Shown piece after piece: positions 33,201-42,390 of a DNA stretch of 64,000 bases (position 1 is the first letter of the stretch; each line of letters opens with the position of its first letter). The translations under genes were made by a program, and so were the position numbers. This DNA comes from Mycetocola manganoxydans (GTDB lineage: Bacteria > Actinomycetota > Actinomycetes > Actinomycetales > Microbacteriaceae): the NCBI RefSeq assembly GCF_003667545.1, contig NZ_RCUV01000018.1, positions 21,218 to 85,217 on the forward strand. The letters run 5' to 3'. Under the pieces are notes generated by a model that saw only the letters and a program-made list of their open reading frames with translations, ran no database searches and was not told the DNA's origin.

Positions 33201-34202
33201 CTAGAGGCCCGAGTACGCGTGCAGGCCCTTGAAGAAGAGGTTCACGACCGAGAAGTTGAACATCACCGCGGCGAATCCGATGATCGCGAGCCAGGCGGAC
33301 CGTGAGCCACGCCAGCCGCGAGTGGCCCGCGCGTGGATGTACCCGGCGTAGATCACCCAGATGATGAAGGTCCACACCTCTTTGGTGTCCCAGCCCCAAT
33401 ACCGGCCCCACGCGCGCTCGGCCCAGATCGCACCGGCGATGAGGGTGAACGTCCACAGGATGAAGCCGACGATGTTGGTGCGGTAGGCAAGGTTCTCGAG
33501 CCGCTGCGCCGTCGGCAGCGTGGCGAGGAACTTGAGTTTGAGCGTCTTCAGGTCGGCCCCGCCACTCTGGCGACGGTGCTGAACGAGCTGGAGAACGGAC
33601 AGCGCGAAACCGAGGGCGAAGAACGCGGTCGCTGCAGACGCGACGAACACGTGGATGATCAGCCAGGCAGACTGCAACGCCGGCGGAAGCGGCACGACCT
33701 CGACGTAGAAGTTGACGGCGGCGATCCCGAGCAGAACAAGAACGAGCCCGGTGATGAACGTACCGAGAAAGCGCAGGTCGATCCGCAGGAGCACCACGAG
33801 GTACACGGCTGTGATGAGGACTGTTCCGGTCAGGCCGAACTCGTACATGTTCGCCCACGGCACCCGCTCGGCGGCGACGCCGCGGGTGATCACGGAGGTC
33901 AGGTGCAACAGGAAAGCAAGCACCGTCAGCGCGAGCGCGACCCGCAGAACGGGCGAGCGCCGGGCTTCGACCTGCGGGGCGTCGACGTCTGGCCTGGTGA
34001 GCGTGGCGACGGATGAATCGCCGGTTCGCGCGGCGACGGCCCCGGCAGCAGCTGACGCAGCGTTCCCGGATGCCATCCCGTCCGCCACGGCCGTGACGTC
34101 GGCTGAGCGACGGGCGAGGTCGAGCGAGAACGCGATGAAGGCGAGCGCGTACATCGCCATTGCCGACCAGAGGGAGAGCACTGACAGTTGGTTGAGATCC
34201 AC
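33201..34202 (-). CDS. ccsB: Cytochrome c biogenesis protein CcsB/ResC (CcsA-type heme handling)
   Basis: The 333-residue integral membrane protein has about 7-8 TM helices and the tryptophan-rich heme-binding loop WGRYWGWDTKEVW (about 265-277), the WWD-type signature of the CcsA/ResC family. Conserved histidines lie nearby (for example HVFVASAATAFF, about 185). With ResB it forms system II, moving heme out and joining it to CxxCH of apocytochromes. An Ala-rich linker of about 50 residues between TM1 and TM2 is typical of actinobacterial forms. It begins 4 nt after the DUF3054 gene ends and is the last gene of a six-gene minus-strand operon. Confidence 0.92.
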   Translation of the reverse strand: MDLNQLSVLSLWSAMAMYALAFIAFSLDLARRSADVTAVADGMASGNAASAAAGAVAARTGDSSVATLTRPDVDAPQVEARRSPVLRVALALTVLAFLLHLTSVITRGVAAERVPWANMYEFGLTGTVLITAVYLVVLLRIDLRFLGTFITGLVLVLLGIAAVNFYVEVVPLPPALQSAWLIIHVFVASAATAFFALGFALSVLQLVQHRRQSGGADLKTLKLKFLATLPTAQRLENLAYRTNIVGFILWTFTLIAGAIWAERAWGRYWGWDTKEVWTFIIWVIYAGYIHARATRGWRGSRSAWLAIIGFAAVMFNFSVVNLFFKGLHAYSGL

Positions 34203-34205
34203 GAT

Positions 34206-34622
34206 CTAAGGGTACCTCTCGGTTGTGCGGCGAGATTCTGCGGATGCCGCCAGCGAACGACGGCGGCGGCGGATGAGCGCGTCGATCGCGCGCCAGCCCA
34301 CGAACAGCAGGCCGAGTACCAGCGTTGCGACGATGATGAACGGCACGGCGGTGCCCTGACCGGATGCCGCGCGAAGCAGCATCCCGCCGGTTACGGTCAC
34401 GACCCAGATCCAGACCCCCTGGCCGACGCTCACCGGACGGCGAAGCACCGCGACGACGAGCCAGGCGGCGGTGAGCGCTGCAGCGAACGGCCACCAGGCG
34501 ATGAGCAGCCCGAGGATGCCGGGGGTCTCCTGGTGGGTTGCCCTGCCGACGATCACGAACAGCAGGGTGGCCGCAAGGTCGAAGCCGAACGCGCGTGCGC
34601 TGTAGCCCAACGAGGTACTCAT
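34206..34622 (-). CDS. DUF3054-like membrane protein
   Basis: The 138-residue protein has four hydrophobic helices and the pattern FDLAATLLFVIVGRATHQ followed by WWPFAAALTAAWL and GTAVPFIIVATLVLG, which matches my memory of DUF3054. Function unknown. Its ATG overlaps the ResB stop codon by 4 nt (ATGA), and it is followed after 3 nt by ccsB, so it is translated within the cytochrome c maturation operon; it may be a dispensable accessory subunit (inference). A basic tail RRRRR ends the last helix. Confidence 0.7.
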   Translation of the reverse strand: MSTSLGYSARAFGFDLAATLLFVIVGRATHQETPGILGLLIAWWPFAAALTAAWLVVAVLRRPVSVGQGVWIWVVTVTGGMLLRAASGQGTAVPFIIVATLVLGLLFVGWRAIDALIRRRRRSLAASAESRRTTERYP

Positions 34623-36301
34623 CGGGGCAGGCCGAGAGCTGTCCCGTGCCGGTAGGCGAGGGCATCCACGGCTTCACCGAGTCCGGGGTCTTCACCACGG
34701 GCGAGCCCGGCGTATTCGACCCGGACCGTGCCGTCGGCATTGTCTGTCGCCTTGATCCACACCCGGCGGCGGGGAACGAACAGTGAGGTCAGCAGTCCAC
34801 CGAGGATGAGGATGGCGAAGGTGAGCACCCAGCCCTGGGTCGGGTCGCGGTGTACGTCGAACGAAGCAAAGCGCGCGACGGAACCCGCGAAGTCGGCGGT
34901 CGTGACGGCATCCTCAGCGGGCGCCGCGGCATCCGGATTCGCGTTCTCGAAGGTGATCGTGCCGCGGCCACCGGGAAGATCCTGGCTCTGTCCCGGCATG
35001 AGCTCGATCGAGTCGACGCCGGTCTTGCCTCCGGTGAGCTGTGTCATGTCGTCGATGTCGAGCGAGTACACCGACTTTGGCGCACCGTCGTTGATACCGA
35101 GGTCGCCGGAGTACACGTTGAGGGTGAGGACGGGGAAGACGAGGTCGGGATACGTGGAGGTGTACGCACCGGTCTCGAGTTCGTAAGCGGTCGGGTACAG
35201 GAACCCGATCATGCCGAGCTGTTCCTCGAGGCCGTCTGGAACCTTGATCACTCCGAGCGAGGTGAGGTTGCCGTCCTGGGGAAGGAAGGGCACCGAGTCC
35301 GTCCACACGATGGTGCCATCCGGGTCCCGCACGGTGATTTTGGGGGCGTACCCGTTGCCGAGCAGGTAGACGTCCGTCCCCTCGAAGCGGAGCGGATCGT
35401 TGACCTTGACGGCGCGTTCCTCGGTGTCGCCGTTCGGCAGCCGGGTGGTGACGTTCGCCGTGAAGTCGATCGGCTGGCCGTACGCGTCGAGGTTCTCCTT
35501 CTCGTACGTCACATCGAACTTGTCGAGGGTGAGCGCGTACGGAGCGAGGTCGTCTGGGTTGTAGAAACGGCCGGGGTTGAACGAGTTGTAGTCGAGAAGG
35601 GTGTTGACGAAGGTCTGGCCCTCGACCACGACGCGTTGCCCGGCGTACCCGAGCCCGCCACCGACCGCGACGGTGACGAGCATCCCGACGAGGGCGGAGT
35701 GGAAGACGAGGTTGCCGGTCTCGCGCAGGTAGCCGCGTTCGGCCGAGACGGACACGTCACCGTTCTTGCCCTGGTACAGCTCGGTCCGGTAACCCGACTT
35801 CTTGAGCAGGGTGTGCGCGGATTCGATCGCCGCTCCGGCATCGCCGCCTTCAAGGGTGACATCGGTGTGCGCCGCCAGTCGCTCCAGTCGTGCCGGCGTG
35901 CGCGGCGGCTTCGAACGCATCGCCTGGAAGTGGTGCTTCGTTCGCGGGACGACACAGCCGATGAGAGACACGAACAACAGCAGGTAGATGCTCGAGAACC
36001 AGACGGAACCGTACACGTCGAACATCTGGATGTTGTCGAGGATCGGCGCGAGGTCGGGGTTGTCTGTGAAGTACTGGATGACACCGTTGGGGTCCGAGCT
36101 GCGTTGCGGAACAAGCGAACCGGGAACAGCGGCGATCGCGAGCAGCAGGAGCAGCAGCAGCGCCGTGCGCATGCTCGTCAGCTGCCGCCAGATGAAGCGA
36201 AGGGTGCCGACGAAGCCCAGCTTGGGCTGCATGATGTCGTTCGATGGACCGTCGGCGCGCTGGGGAGCGCCCGCGTCAACGTAATCAGATGGTCGTGACA
36301 T
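34619..36301 (-). CDS. resB: Cytochrome c biogenesis protein ResB
   Basis: The 560-residue membrane protein has three N-terminal TM segments (about 45-66, 95-115, 195-220), a large extracytoplasmic domain (about 225-490) and a final TM (about 495-515) followed by a short cytosolic tail. RFIWRQLTSMRTALLLLLLLAIAAVPGSLVPQ is the characteristic start of the ResB family. It works with CcsB/ResC in system II cytochrome c assembly. ATG 36301 overlaps the end of ccdA by 17 nt, which supports tight coupling. Confidence 0.92.
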   Translation of the reverse strand: MSRPSDYVDAGAPQRADGPSNDIMQPKLGFVGTLRFIWRQLTSMRTALLLLLLLAIAAVPGSLVPQRSSDPNGVIQYFTDNPDLAPILDNIQMFDVYGSVWFSSIYLLLFVSLIGCVVPRTKHHFQAMRSKPPRTPARLERLAAHTDVTLEGGDAGAAIESAHTLLKKSGYRTELYQGKNGDVSVSAERGYLRETGNLVFHSALVGMLVTVAVGGGLGYAGQRVVVEGQTFVNTLLDYNSFNPGRFYNPDDLAPYALTLDKFDVTYEKENLDAYGQPIDFTANVTTRLPNGDTEERAVKVNDPLRFEGTDVYLLGNGYAPKITVRDPDGTIVWTDSVPFLPQDGNLTSLGVIKVPDGLEEQLGMIGFLYPTAYELETGAYTSTYPDLVFPVLTLNVYSGDLGINDGAPKSVYSLDIDDMTQLTGGKTGVDSIELMPGQSQDLPGGRGTITFENANPDAAAPAEDAVTTADFAGSVARFASFDVHRDPTQGWVLTFAILILGGLLTSLFVPRRRVWIKATDNADGTVRVEYAGLARGEDPGLGEAVDALAYRHGTALGLPR

Positions 36302-37031
36302 AACCGTCTATCAATACTCCGACTCGTGACATGAGGACTCCCCACAGGCCGGACACCATGAGCACACCGATGAGGATGAGCAGGATGCCGCCTGCGACGT
36401 TGATCGCGCGGATATGCCGTTTCAGGAATGCAACCGATCCGGTGACCCAGTTGAGTCCTGCGGCGACGAGGAGGAACGGAATCCCGAGGCCGAGGCAGTA
36501 GACGAGGCCGAGGAGCGCACCGCGCCCTGTCGACCCCGAGTTGAGGCTGAGCGCCTGGATCGCGATGAGGGTGGGACCGAGGCACGGCGCCCAGCCGATC
36601 GCGAAGACGACGCCGAGGAGTGGGGCACCGGCGAGCCCCGTCACCGGACGGAACGAGGACTTCACCGTGCGCTGCAGGAACGAGAACTGGCCGACGAAGA
36701 CAAGTCCCATCACGATGACGACGACGCCGAGAACGCGAGTGATGACATCCTGCCACTGAACCACGAAGGCGCCGATCGTGCCGGCGAAGGCACCGATGAG
36801 AACGAAGACGATGCTGAAGCCGAGCACGAACAGCAGCGCTCCGAGCATCACCCGGGAGCGGGCTGGAGCCTGCTTGGTGCGTGGGCCGTTCGACATGCCG
36901 CTGACGTAACCGAGGTAGCCGGGGACGAGGGGCAGAACGCACGGCGACGCGAACGACACCAGACCGGCGAGCAGGGCTATGGGGACGGCCGCGATGAGCT
37001 GGCCGTTGAGGACGATCTCACCCGGGTTCAT
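36285..37031 (-). CDS. ccdA: Cytochrome c biogenesis / thiol-disulfide transporter CcdA
   Basis: The 248-residue protein has six TM helices and the two CcdA cysteine motifs: LVSFASPCVLPLVPGYLGYVSG (Cys about 30) and FAIGWAPCLGPTLIAI (Cys about 142). It carries reducing equivalents from cytosolic thioredoxin to extracytoplasmic partners such as the TlpA-like protein encoded just upstream, keeping apocytochrome cysteines reduced. ATG 37031 starts 7 nt after the tlpA-like stop codon; the longer in-frame N-terminus lies within that gene and is not membrane-like. Confidence 0.92.
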   Translation of the reverse strand: MNPGEIVLNGQLIAAVPIALLAGLVSFASPCVLPLVPGYLGYVSGMSNGPRTKQAPARSRVMLGALLFVLGFSIVFVLIGAFAGTIGAFVVQWQDVITRVLGVVVIVMGLVFVGQFSFLQRTVKSSFRPVTGLAGAPLLGVVFAIGWAPCLGPTLIAIQALSLNSGSTGRGALLGLVYCLGLGIPFLLVAAGLNWVTGSVAFLKRHIRAINVAGGILLILIGVLMVSGLWGVLMSRVGVLIDGYVTTI

Positions 37032-37038
37032 GTCTGCG

Positions 37039-37626
37039 CTACTCCGCGATCGCGTCGCTGATGAGCGTGCGGAGAATGGAAGCGTCCTTGAGCTGGCCGA
37101 GGATGCGGGCCGAGACACGGCCTTCCTTGTCGAGCACGATCGTCGTGGGCACTGCCTTCGGCGGGACGGTTCCGGTGAATGCGAGCTTCACTGCGCCGTC
37201 CTGGACGTCGAGGATCGAGGGGTAGGTGATGCCGTAGCTCTCGTTGAAGGACAGGGCGGTGTCGGCCTGGTCATAGACGTTGACGCCGATGAACTGGGCA
37301 CCCTTGCCGTCGAATTCCGCACTGAGTTCCTGCAGGTCGGGTGCTTCGGCACGGCAGGGAGCACACGCGGCGTACCAGAAGTTGACGACGAGAACGTCTC
37401 CGGCGAAGTCGGCGGAGGAGATCTCCTCACCGGTCTCGATCTCACCGGAGAAGCTGATGGATTCGCCACGCTCCCCCTCCGGAATCTCGGTGACCGACCC
37501 GTCGCCGGCGATGTAACCCTTGTTGCTGCCCTCTTTGTATTGATCGGCAAGCGGGTCGCTGGAGCAGCCGGCAAGAAGGAGGGTGGCGGCGACAGCGATC
37601 GCGACCGCGCGCATCCGTCGTCTCAT
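37039..37626 (-). CDS. TlpA/ResA-like thioredoxin lipoprotein
   Basis: The 195-residue protein has a type II signal peptide with lipobox LLLAGC (Cys21), so it should be anchored outside the cytoplasmic membrane. A TlpA/AhpC-TSA fold follows with the redox motif CAPC (Cys88, Cys91) in VVNFWYAACAPCRAEAP and the cis-Pro region VPPKAVPTTIVLD (about 149-161). It probably reduces apocytochrome c thiols using electrons from CcdA. ATG 37626 overlaps the stop of the phosphatase gene (ATGA). Confidence 0.92.
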   Translation of the reverse strand: MRRRMRAVAIAVAATLLLAGCSSDPLADQYKEGSNKGYIAGDGSVTEIPEGERGESISFSGEIETGEEISSADFAGDVLVVNFWYAACAPCRAEAPDLQELSAEFDGKGAQFIGVNVYDQADTALSFNESYGITYPSILDVQDGAVKLAFTGTVPPKAVPTTIVLDKEGRVSARILGQLKDASILRTLISDAIAE

Positions 37627-38258
37627 ACCGCTCCCACGTCCGTTGCGTCCTCGGCGAGCGAGGCGGCCGGGTCGGTGTAACCGACCTCGACGAAGACCCC
37701 GTCGCGGTGCTCGAACGTCGTGATGCTCGACAGGGCGCACCGGCGCTGGCGCGGGTCGTGCGGGAGTTTGCCGTCGCCGAGCGCTGAGTGGACCATCCAG
37801 ATCGGAAGCTGGTGGCTGACCAGGACGACGTCACCAGACGGCGTCGACTCCCAGGCGTCGCGAACAGCGTCGAGCATGCGAGCGACGATCGACACGTACG
37901 GCTCGCCCCACGTTGGCTTGCTCGGGTTCCGCAGCGCGAACCAGTTGGCGGGGTTCCGCAGGGCGAGCCGCATGACGGTGCCCTCGAAGTGGTTGGTGGG
38001 TTCGATGATCCGCTCATCGGTTTCGATGCCGAGCTCGAAACGATCGGCGATCGGCGCAGCCGATTCCTGTGCCCGCTGGAGGGGGGATGCCACGAGTCGC
38101 GTGATCTCGCGGTCGCGCGCGGCGAGATCATCGGCAGCGGCCGCCGCCATCCGTTCACCGAGTTCGGACAGGCGGTACCCGGGAAGGCGCCCGTAGAGGA
38201 CGCGGAGGGGATTATGCACCTCGCCGTGACGGACGAGATGGATCTGGCTGGCTACCAC
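37623..38258 (-). CDS. Histidine phosphatase (phosphoglycerate mutase-like) family protein
   Basis: The 211-residue protein has the LVRHGEVHNP phosphohistidine motif (His11) at its start, SPLQRAQESAAPI (about 78-90) and the second histidine in VVLVSHQLPIW (about 157-167). Members are small phosphatases or mutases; the substrate is not predictable. GTG 38258 was chosen because a TAGACT box lies 7 nt upstream, which makes the GTG the first codon; GGGAGG sits too close to it to act as a normal ribosome binding site. It is the first gene of the cytochrome c maturation operon, an arrangement common in actinobacteria. Confidence 0.82.
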   Translation of the reverse strand: MVASQIHLVRHGEVHNPLRVLYGRLPGYRLSELGERMAAAAADDLAARDREITRLVASPLQRAQESAAPIADRFELGIETDERIIEPTNHFEGTVMRLALRNPANWFALRNPSKPTWGEPYVSIVARMLDAVRDAWESTPSGDVVLVSHQLPIWMVHSALGDGKLPHDPRQRRCALSSITTFEHRDGVFVEVGYTDPAASLAEDATDVGAV

Positions 38259-38265
38259 ACCTCCC

Positions 38266-38282
38266 AGTCTACGTTTCGTAGA
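38266..38282 (-). promoter_or_regulatory. Promoter region of the cytochrome c maturation operon
   Basis: TAGACT (38266-38271, minus strand) lies 7 nt before GTG 38258. It overlaps a perfect small palindrome TCTACG-TTT-CGTAGA (38268-38282), which could be an operator. Confidence 0.45.
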
Positions 38283-38349
38283 ACTTGGAAAGTACCGTGA
38301 GCGCTGCCGCCGGACAGAAGCAGGAATCCGCGCGAGTTGACGGCTCGCG

Positions 38350-38355
38350 TAAGCT
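38350..38355 (+). promoter_or_regulatory. Possible leaderless -10 box of aspS
   Basis: TAAGCT, 8 nt before GTG 38364; no ribosome binding site is visible. Confidence 0.4.
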
Positions 38356-38363
38356 TGACCCCC

Positions 38364-39704
<1,341 letters not shown>

Positions 39705-39730
39705 GTCGTTCGACGACCTCAGCAACGCGC

Positions 39731-39797
39731 CAATTCACGTGGTGCGGTCGGATTCACCCGTTAGGACGGGTGTATCCGACCGGAACGAGTGAAAACG
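39731..39797. repeat. Dispersed palindrome family 2, copy B
   Basis: Left arm 39731-39760, loop TTAGGA, right arm 39767-39797; the inner 16 bp pair with one mismatch. Right arm contains ATCCGACCGGAACGAGTG and ends GAAAACGCGGATGC as in the other copies. Located between converging aspS and Dabb-protein genes. Confidence 0.8.
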
Positions 39798-39812
39798 CGG
39801 ATGCGACGCGCG

Positions 39813-40112
39813 TCAGACCTCGAAGTCGACGGCGACGCGGTCTGCACGGACCTCGCCGATGTACTTGCCGACTCGCTGGTGTTCCGGGTGCACCGAGTAC
39901 CGCTCGAGCGCGTCGGCATCGTCGAAGTCAGCGACGAGCACGACGTCCCAGTTGGCCTCCGGGAACAGCACGTTGCTTCCCACCTCGAGCGCGCGGATCT
40001 CGGGGATGAGTGCCGGGAGCTCGTTCATCTGACGGGTGATCTCGGCGGCGTGCTCCGCCTTGGTGGCGGCATCCGTCGCGGCGAGTTTCCAGCAGACGAT
40101 GTGGCGGATCAT
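39813..40112 (-). CDS. Dabb (stress-responsive A/B barrel) domain protein
   Basis: The 99-residue protein is a single Dabb domain: IRHIVCWKL at the start, then ALEVGSNV, DVVLVADFDDADALERYSVHPEHQRV (about 57-82) and a final strand RVAVDFEV. Such ferredoxin-like barrels form dimers; a few are aromatic-product cyclases but most have no known role. Its ATG overlaps the upstream glutaredoxin-like gene by 4 nt (ATGA), so the two are coupled. Confidence 0.85.
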   Translation of the reverse strand: MIRHIVCWKLAATDAATKAEHAAEITRQMNELPALIPEIRALEVGSNVLFPEANWDVVLVADFDDADALERYSVHPEHQRVGKYIGEVRADRVAVDFEV

Positions 40113-40378
40113 GTGAGCTCCAGGAGTGCGGTGGTCAGGCGGACCGGGTCGATCCGCCAGTAGTTGTGGACCCGCCCGTTGATGAGCAGCACGGGGATCT
40201 CCTCGACGTACTTCGCCGACAGCGCCGGATCGTCAAGGATCGAGACCTCGTCGAGGGTGATCGACGGGGCATCCGTTCTCGTCGACAGGTCGTCGATCAC
40301 ACCGGTGACGACCGTGCGTGCGTCATCACAGAGATGACAGCCCGGTTTGCCGATGAGGGTGAGGGATGCCGTTGCCAC
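40109..40378 (-). CDS. Glutaredoxin-like (DUF836-type) protein
   Basis: The 89-residue thioredoxin-fold protein has the redox motif CHLC (Cys14, Cys17) in LTLIGKPGCHLCDDA and cis-Pro region VEEIPVLLINGR. It resembles the DUF836/YruB-like small glutaredoxins; target unknown. GTG 40378 is preceded by TAGGCT with a 6-nt spacer, so the message is predicted to be leaderless. It is followed by the overlapping Dabb gene and lies 9 nt beyond the stop of the SRPBCC gene. Confidence 0.85.
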   Translation of the reverse strand: MATASLTLIGKPGCHLCDDARTVVTGVIDDLSTRTDAPSITLDEVSILDDPALSAKYVEEIPVLLINGRVHNYWRIDPVRLTTALLELT

Positions 40379-40384
40379 CGTTCC

Positions 40385-40390
40385 AGCCTA
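40385..40390 (-). promoter_or_regulatory. Leaderless -10 box of the glutaredoxin-like gene
   Basis: TAGGCT on the minus strand, 6 nt (GGAACG) before GTG 40378. It overlaps the stop codon of the SRPBCC gene. Confidence 0.55.
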
Positions 40391-40804
40391 ATTGGCGAAC
40401 TGCGCCACGATGGAGTCGGTGACGCGGTGCCAGTGACCGAGCATCATGCGCCGTTCGTCGCGGTCGGCGAGGTCACCGTGGTGGACGTGGACGGTCGTGG
40501 CCTCTCCGGCCTTCGTGAGGGTCAACGTCAGGATCGTCTCGTGCGGCCAGTCTTCCGGGTGCCAGGTGAGCTTGACGAGTTTTTTCTCTTCGTAGCCGCG
40601 GATCACCCCGCGCACACCGTCGTCCGTGCGGAAGCGCATGCCCTTCTTCGACGGAAGCTCTGCGATCTCACCCAGCCACATCGGCAGGCCGGGGCCGGTG
40701 AGGTAGGACCAGACCTCCGGAACGGCGGCCGCGACAGTCTTGCGAACCCCGACGTCCCAGCCGGCGTCCTTGGTCGTGCCGGTGGTGTTCTTCGATTCGC
40801 TCAT
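40388..40804 (-). CDS. SRPBCC / AHSA1-like domain protein
   Basis: The 138-residue protein starts with a polar stretch, then WDVGVRKTVAAAVPEVWSYLTGPGLPMWLG (about 16-45), the first strand and helix of a START/SRPBCC fold, and later LVKLTWHPEDWPHETILTLTLT and a C-terminal amphipathic helix (MMLGHWHRVTDSI). It resembles the AHSA1 (activator of Hsp90 ATPase-like) group; bound ligand unknown. ATG 40804 lies 7 nt after a TAAGCT box. Confidence 0.82.
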   Translation of the reverse strand: MSESKNTTGTTKDAGWDVGVRKTVAAAVPEVWSYLTGPGLPMWLGEIAELPSKKGMRFRTDDGVRGVIRGYEEKKLVKLTWHPEDWPHETILTLTLTKAGEATTVHVHHGDLADRDERRMMLGHWHRVTDSIVAQFAN

Positions 40805-40811
40805 ATACCCG

Positions 40812-40817
40812 AGCTTA
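40812..40817 (-). promoter_or_regulatory. Leaderless -10 box of the SRPBCC gene
   Basis: TAAGCT on the minus strand, 7 nt before ATG 40804. Confidence 0.5.
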
Positions 40818-40823
40818 CGCGCC

Positions 40824-40846
40824 GGCGCCCCACTGATCGGGGCGCC
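40824..40846. other. Perfect GC-rich palindrome in a divergent promoter region
   Basis: GGCGCCCC (40824-40831) and GGGGCGCC (40839-40846) with a 7-nt centre, between the divergent SRPBCC and DUF6412-like genes. It may be an operator or a hairpin in the leader of the latter. Confidence 0.5.
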
Positions 40847-40908
40847 CACCCGACGGGCGCATCGGGACCCCATCCGGTAACCTCGAACTCACCGAACCCG
40901 AGGACCCC

Positions 40909-41202
40909 ATGAGAGCACTGCACGCGCACCTGGTCTTGCTGCTGACCGCGTCGTTCCTCGTGCTCGCGGTCGCACAGGGTGAGCCCTCCACCGTGCTCGT
41001 TGCCGGAGTCGCCGTCCTGGCGGCATCCGCTCTCCTCGGTGCCCGGTACCTCGCGGTCATCATCATCGCCCTGAGGCTCATGGTGGGCTCGCGGTCACGC
41101 GAGCACCGGGAGTCCCTCACGCGGATTCCGGCACCCAGCCACCCGAACACCGCGGGGCGACCTCAACCGCGAGCACCAGGGCTGTCAGAGGCGGTCGCGT
41201 AA
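40909..41202 (+). CDS. DUF6412-like small membrane protein
   Basis: The 97-residue protein has two hydrophobic helices (about 6-24 and 28-55) and a polar tail ending in the motif HPNTAGRPQPRAPG, which I associate with the Microbacteriaceae DUF6412 family. Its function is unknown, but it is regularly found beside the small YidC paralogue as here (67 nt upstream). GAGGACCCC precedes ATG 40909. Confidence 0.7.
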   Translation: MRALHAHLVLLLTASFLVLAVAQGEPSTVLVAGVAVLAASALLGARYLAVIIIALRLMVGSRSREHRESLTRIPAPSHPNTAGRPQPRAPGLSEAVA

Positions 41203-41269
41203 CCCTCCGGTAAGCGGAGAGTCGCGACCATTCGTCGCGACCTTCTCCTCTGACCGTTAGGACTTTCCT

Positions 41270-42022
41270 GTGGACATCTATTCGTTCGCGCCCATCGCGA
41301 TCGTGCTCGACTTCGCCTACTCCCTCGTCTCCGGCCTGGCCGGACTGCTCGCGCCCGTCGCGGGCTCGCTCGCCACCGCGGCAGCGATCATCGCGATCAC
41401 CATGATCGTGCGCACCGCCCTCATCCCCGTCGGCCGCTCCCAGGTGCGCGCCGAGTTCACGCGCCGAAGGCTCGCGCCCAAACTTCAGGAGCTACAGCGC
41501 CGGTACAAGAAGACTCCCGAGCTGCTCCAGAAGAAGACGATGGAGCTCTACGCCGCCGAGAAAGCGTCACCGCTCGCCGGATGCCTCCCCACACTCCTGC
41601 AGGCACCGGTGATCTCGACCGTGTACGGACTGTTCATCCTGCAGGGGATCAACGGGCATCCGAACGAGTTGCTCACCGAGGAGGTTCTCGGTGTCGCGCT
41701 CGGGATGCCGCTCGTCGGCTTCCTCGGATCGGGAGCGGTGTGGCCGGGCGTCCTCGTCTACGCCGGGCTGCTCGCGATCATCGCCTCGGTCGCCTGGCTC
41801 TCACGGCGGGCGGCGTTGAGAAACGCGCCGGTCACACCGGACTCCGTGCCGCCTGCCATGCAGAACCTGGCCGGCACGCTCAGCTGGATGCCGTTCATCA
41901 CCGTGGTCTTCGCGGCCGTCGTGCCGCTCGCCGCGACGATCTACCTCGCGGTGACGACGACGTGGACGCTCGCAGAACGCGCCGTGCTGAGGCGGCGGTA
42001 CGAGGCGATGGAGTCGAAGTAA
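41270..42022 (+). CDS. YidC/Oxa1-family membrane insertase, short paralogue
   Basis: The 250-residue protein has the Oxa1 core: five TM helices and the cytosolic basic hairpin QVRAEFTRRRLAPKLQELQRRYKKTPE (about 62-88), followed by SPLAGCLPTLLQAPVISTVYGLF (about 103-125). It lacks the large periplasmic domain and long basic tail of housekeeping YidC proteins and is not next to rpmH/rnpA, so it looks like an auxiliary insertase. GTG 41270 is the start; a GTCGCGAC repeat and a GGAGA/TCTCC stem occupy the leader (41218-41252), perhaps a regulatory hairpin. Confidence 0.88.
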   Translation: MDIYSFAPIAIVLDFAYSLVSGLAGLLAPVAGSLATAAAIIAITMIVRTALIPVGRSQVRAEFTRRRLAPKLQELQRRYKKTPELLQKKTMELYAAEKASPLAGCLPTLLQAPVISTVYGLFILQGINGHPNELLTEEVLGVALGMPLVGFLGSGAVWPGVLVYAGLLAIIASVAWLSRRAALRNAPVTPDSVPPAMQNLAGTLSWMPFITVVFAAVVPLAATIYLAVTTTWTLAERAVLRRRYEAMESK

Positions 42023-42030
42023 CTCGCGGC

Positions 42031-42063
42031 CCTTCGGTGATCGAGCTGCTCGGTCACCGAAGG
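42031..42063 (+). terminator. Terminator-like hairpin of the YidC paralogue gene
   Basis: A 16-nt arm starting CCTTCGGTGA and its complement ending TCACCGAAGG are almost perfectly paired over 33 nt, 8 nt after the stop codon. No T-run follows. Confidence 0.65.
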
Positions 42064-42084
42064 CTGCTGCCGCCCTTGCACGCC

Positions 42085-42115
42085 AAAAAGCGCCAGCCCA
42101 CAGGGGTCTGACGCT
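42085..42115 (-). terminator. Intrinsic terminator of the bS22 gene
   Basis: On the minus strand a stem formed by 42105-42115 and 42089-42099 is followed by five T (42085-42089). It lies 18 nt beyond the bS22 stop codon. Confidence 0.65.
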
Positions 42116-42133
42116 TCACTGGTGCGTTGCTTG

Positions 42134-42232
42134 TTACTTCTTGTTGCGACGCTGGTGACGAGTCTTACGAAGCAACTTGCGGTGCTTCTTCTTCGCCATA
42201 CGCTTGCGGCGCTTCTTGATTACAGAACCCAC
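42134..42232 (-). CDS. Ribosomal protein bS22 (AURKAIP1/COX24-domain protein)
   Basis: A 32-residue, extremely basic protein: MGSVIKKRRKRMAKKKHRKL followed by 12 more residues ending RRNKK. It matches the tiny bS22 protein found on mycobacterial and other actinobacterial ribosomes, homologous to mitochondrial AURKAIP1/COX24. GTG 42232 is preceded by GAGGTAAGTA. A likely promoter (TAGACT, 42299-42304) gives a leader of about 60 nt holding an 8-bp hairpin (42257-42275). An intrinsic terminator follows. It is easily missed because of its size. Confidence 0.93.
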   Translation of the reverse strand: MGSVIKKRRKRMAKKKHRKLLRKTRHQRRNKK

Positions 42233-42256
42233 TACTTACCTCACAAAGTTGGCGGT

Positions 42257-42304
42257 GGCCGCGGATGCCACGGCCGGCAGAAAAAAATGCCTCGGGACAG
42301 TCTA
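42257..42304 (-). promoter_or_regulatory. Promoter and leader hairpin of the bS22 gene
   Basis: Minus-strand TAGACT (42299-42304) would start transcription near 42292. The leader contains GGCCGTGG-CAT-CCGCGGCC (42257-42275), an 8-bp stem that ends about 25 nt before the GTG, plus a run of seven T. Confidence 0.45.
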
Positions 42305-42390
42305 GCTGATCCGCGAGGCGCAAGCTCCCACGCCGACGTCGGGTGTGACTCGGCGCGGTCCGACACGCCGAATCGGGGACGGTGTTGCCT

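Noticed and set aside
38338..38355. TTGACG as -35 box for aspS
   Set aside because: Only 6 nt separate it from TAAGCT, far from the 16-18 nt required.
41218..41252. Zur box or riboswitch before the YidC paralogue
   Set aside because: The GTCGCGAC repeats are palindromic but do not match Zur, Fur or a known riboswitch; only a small hairpin can be supported.
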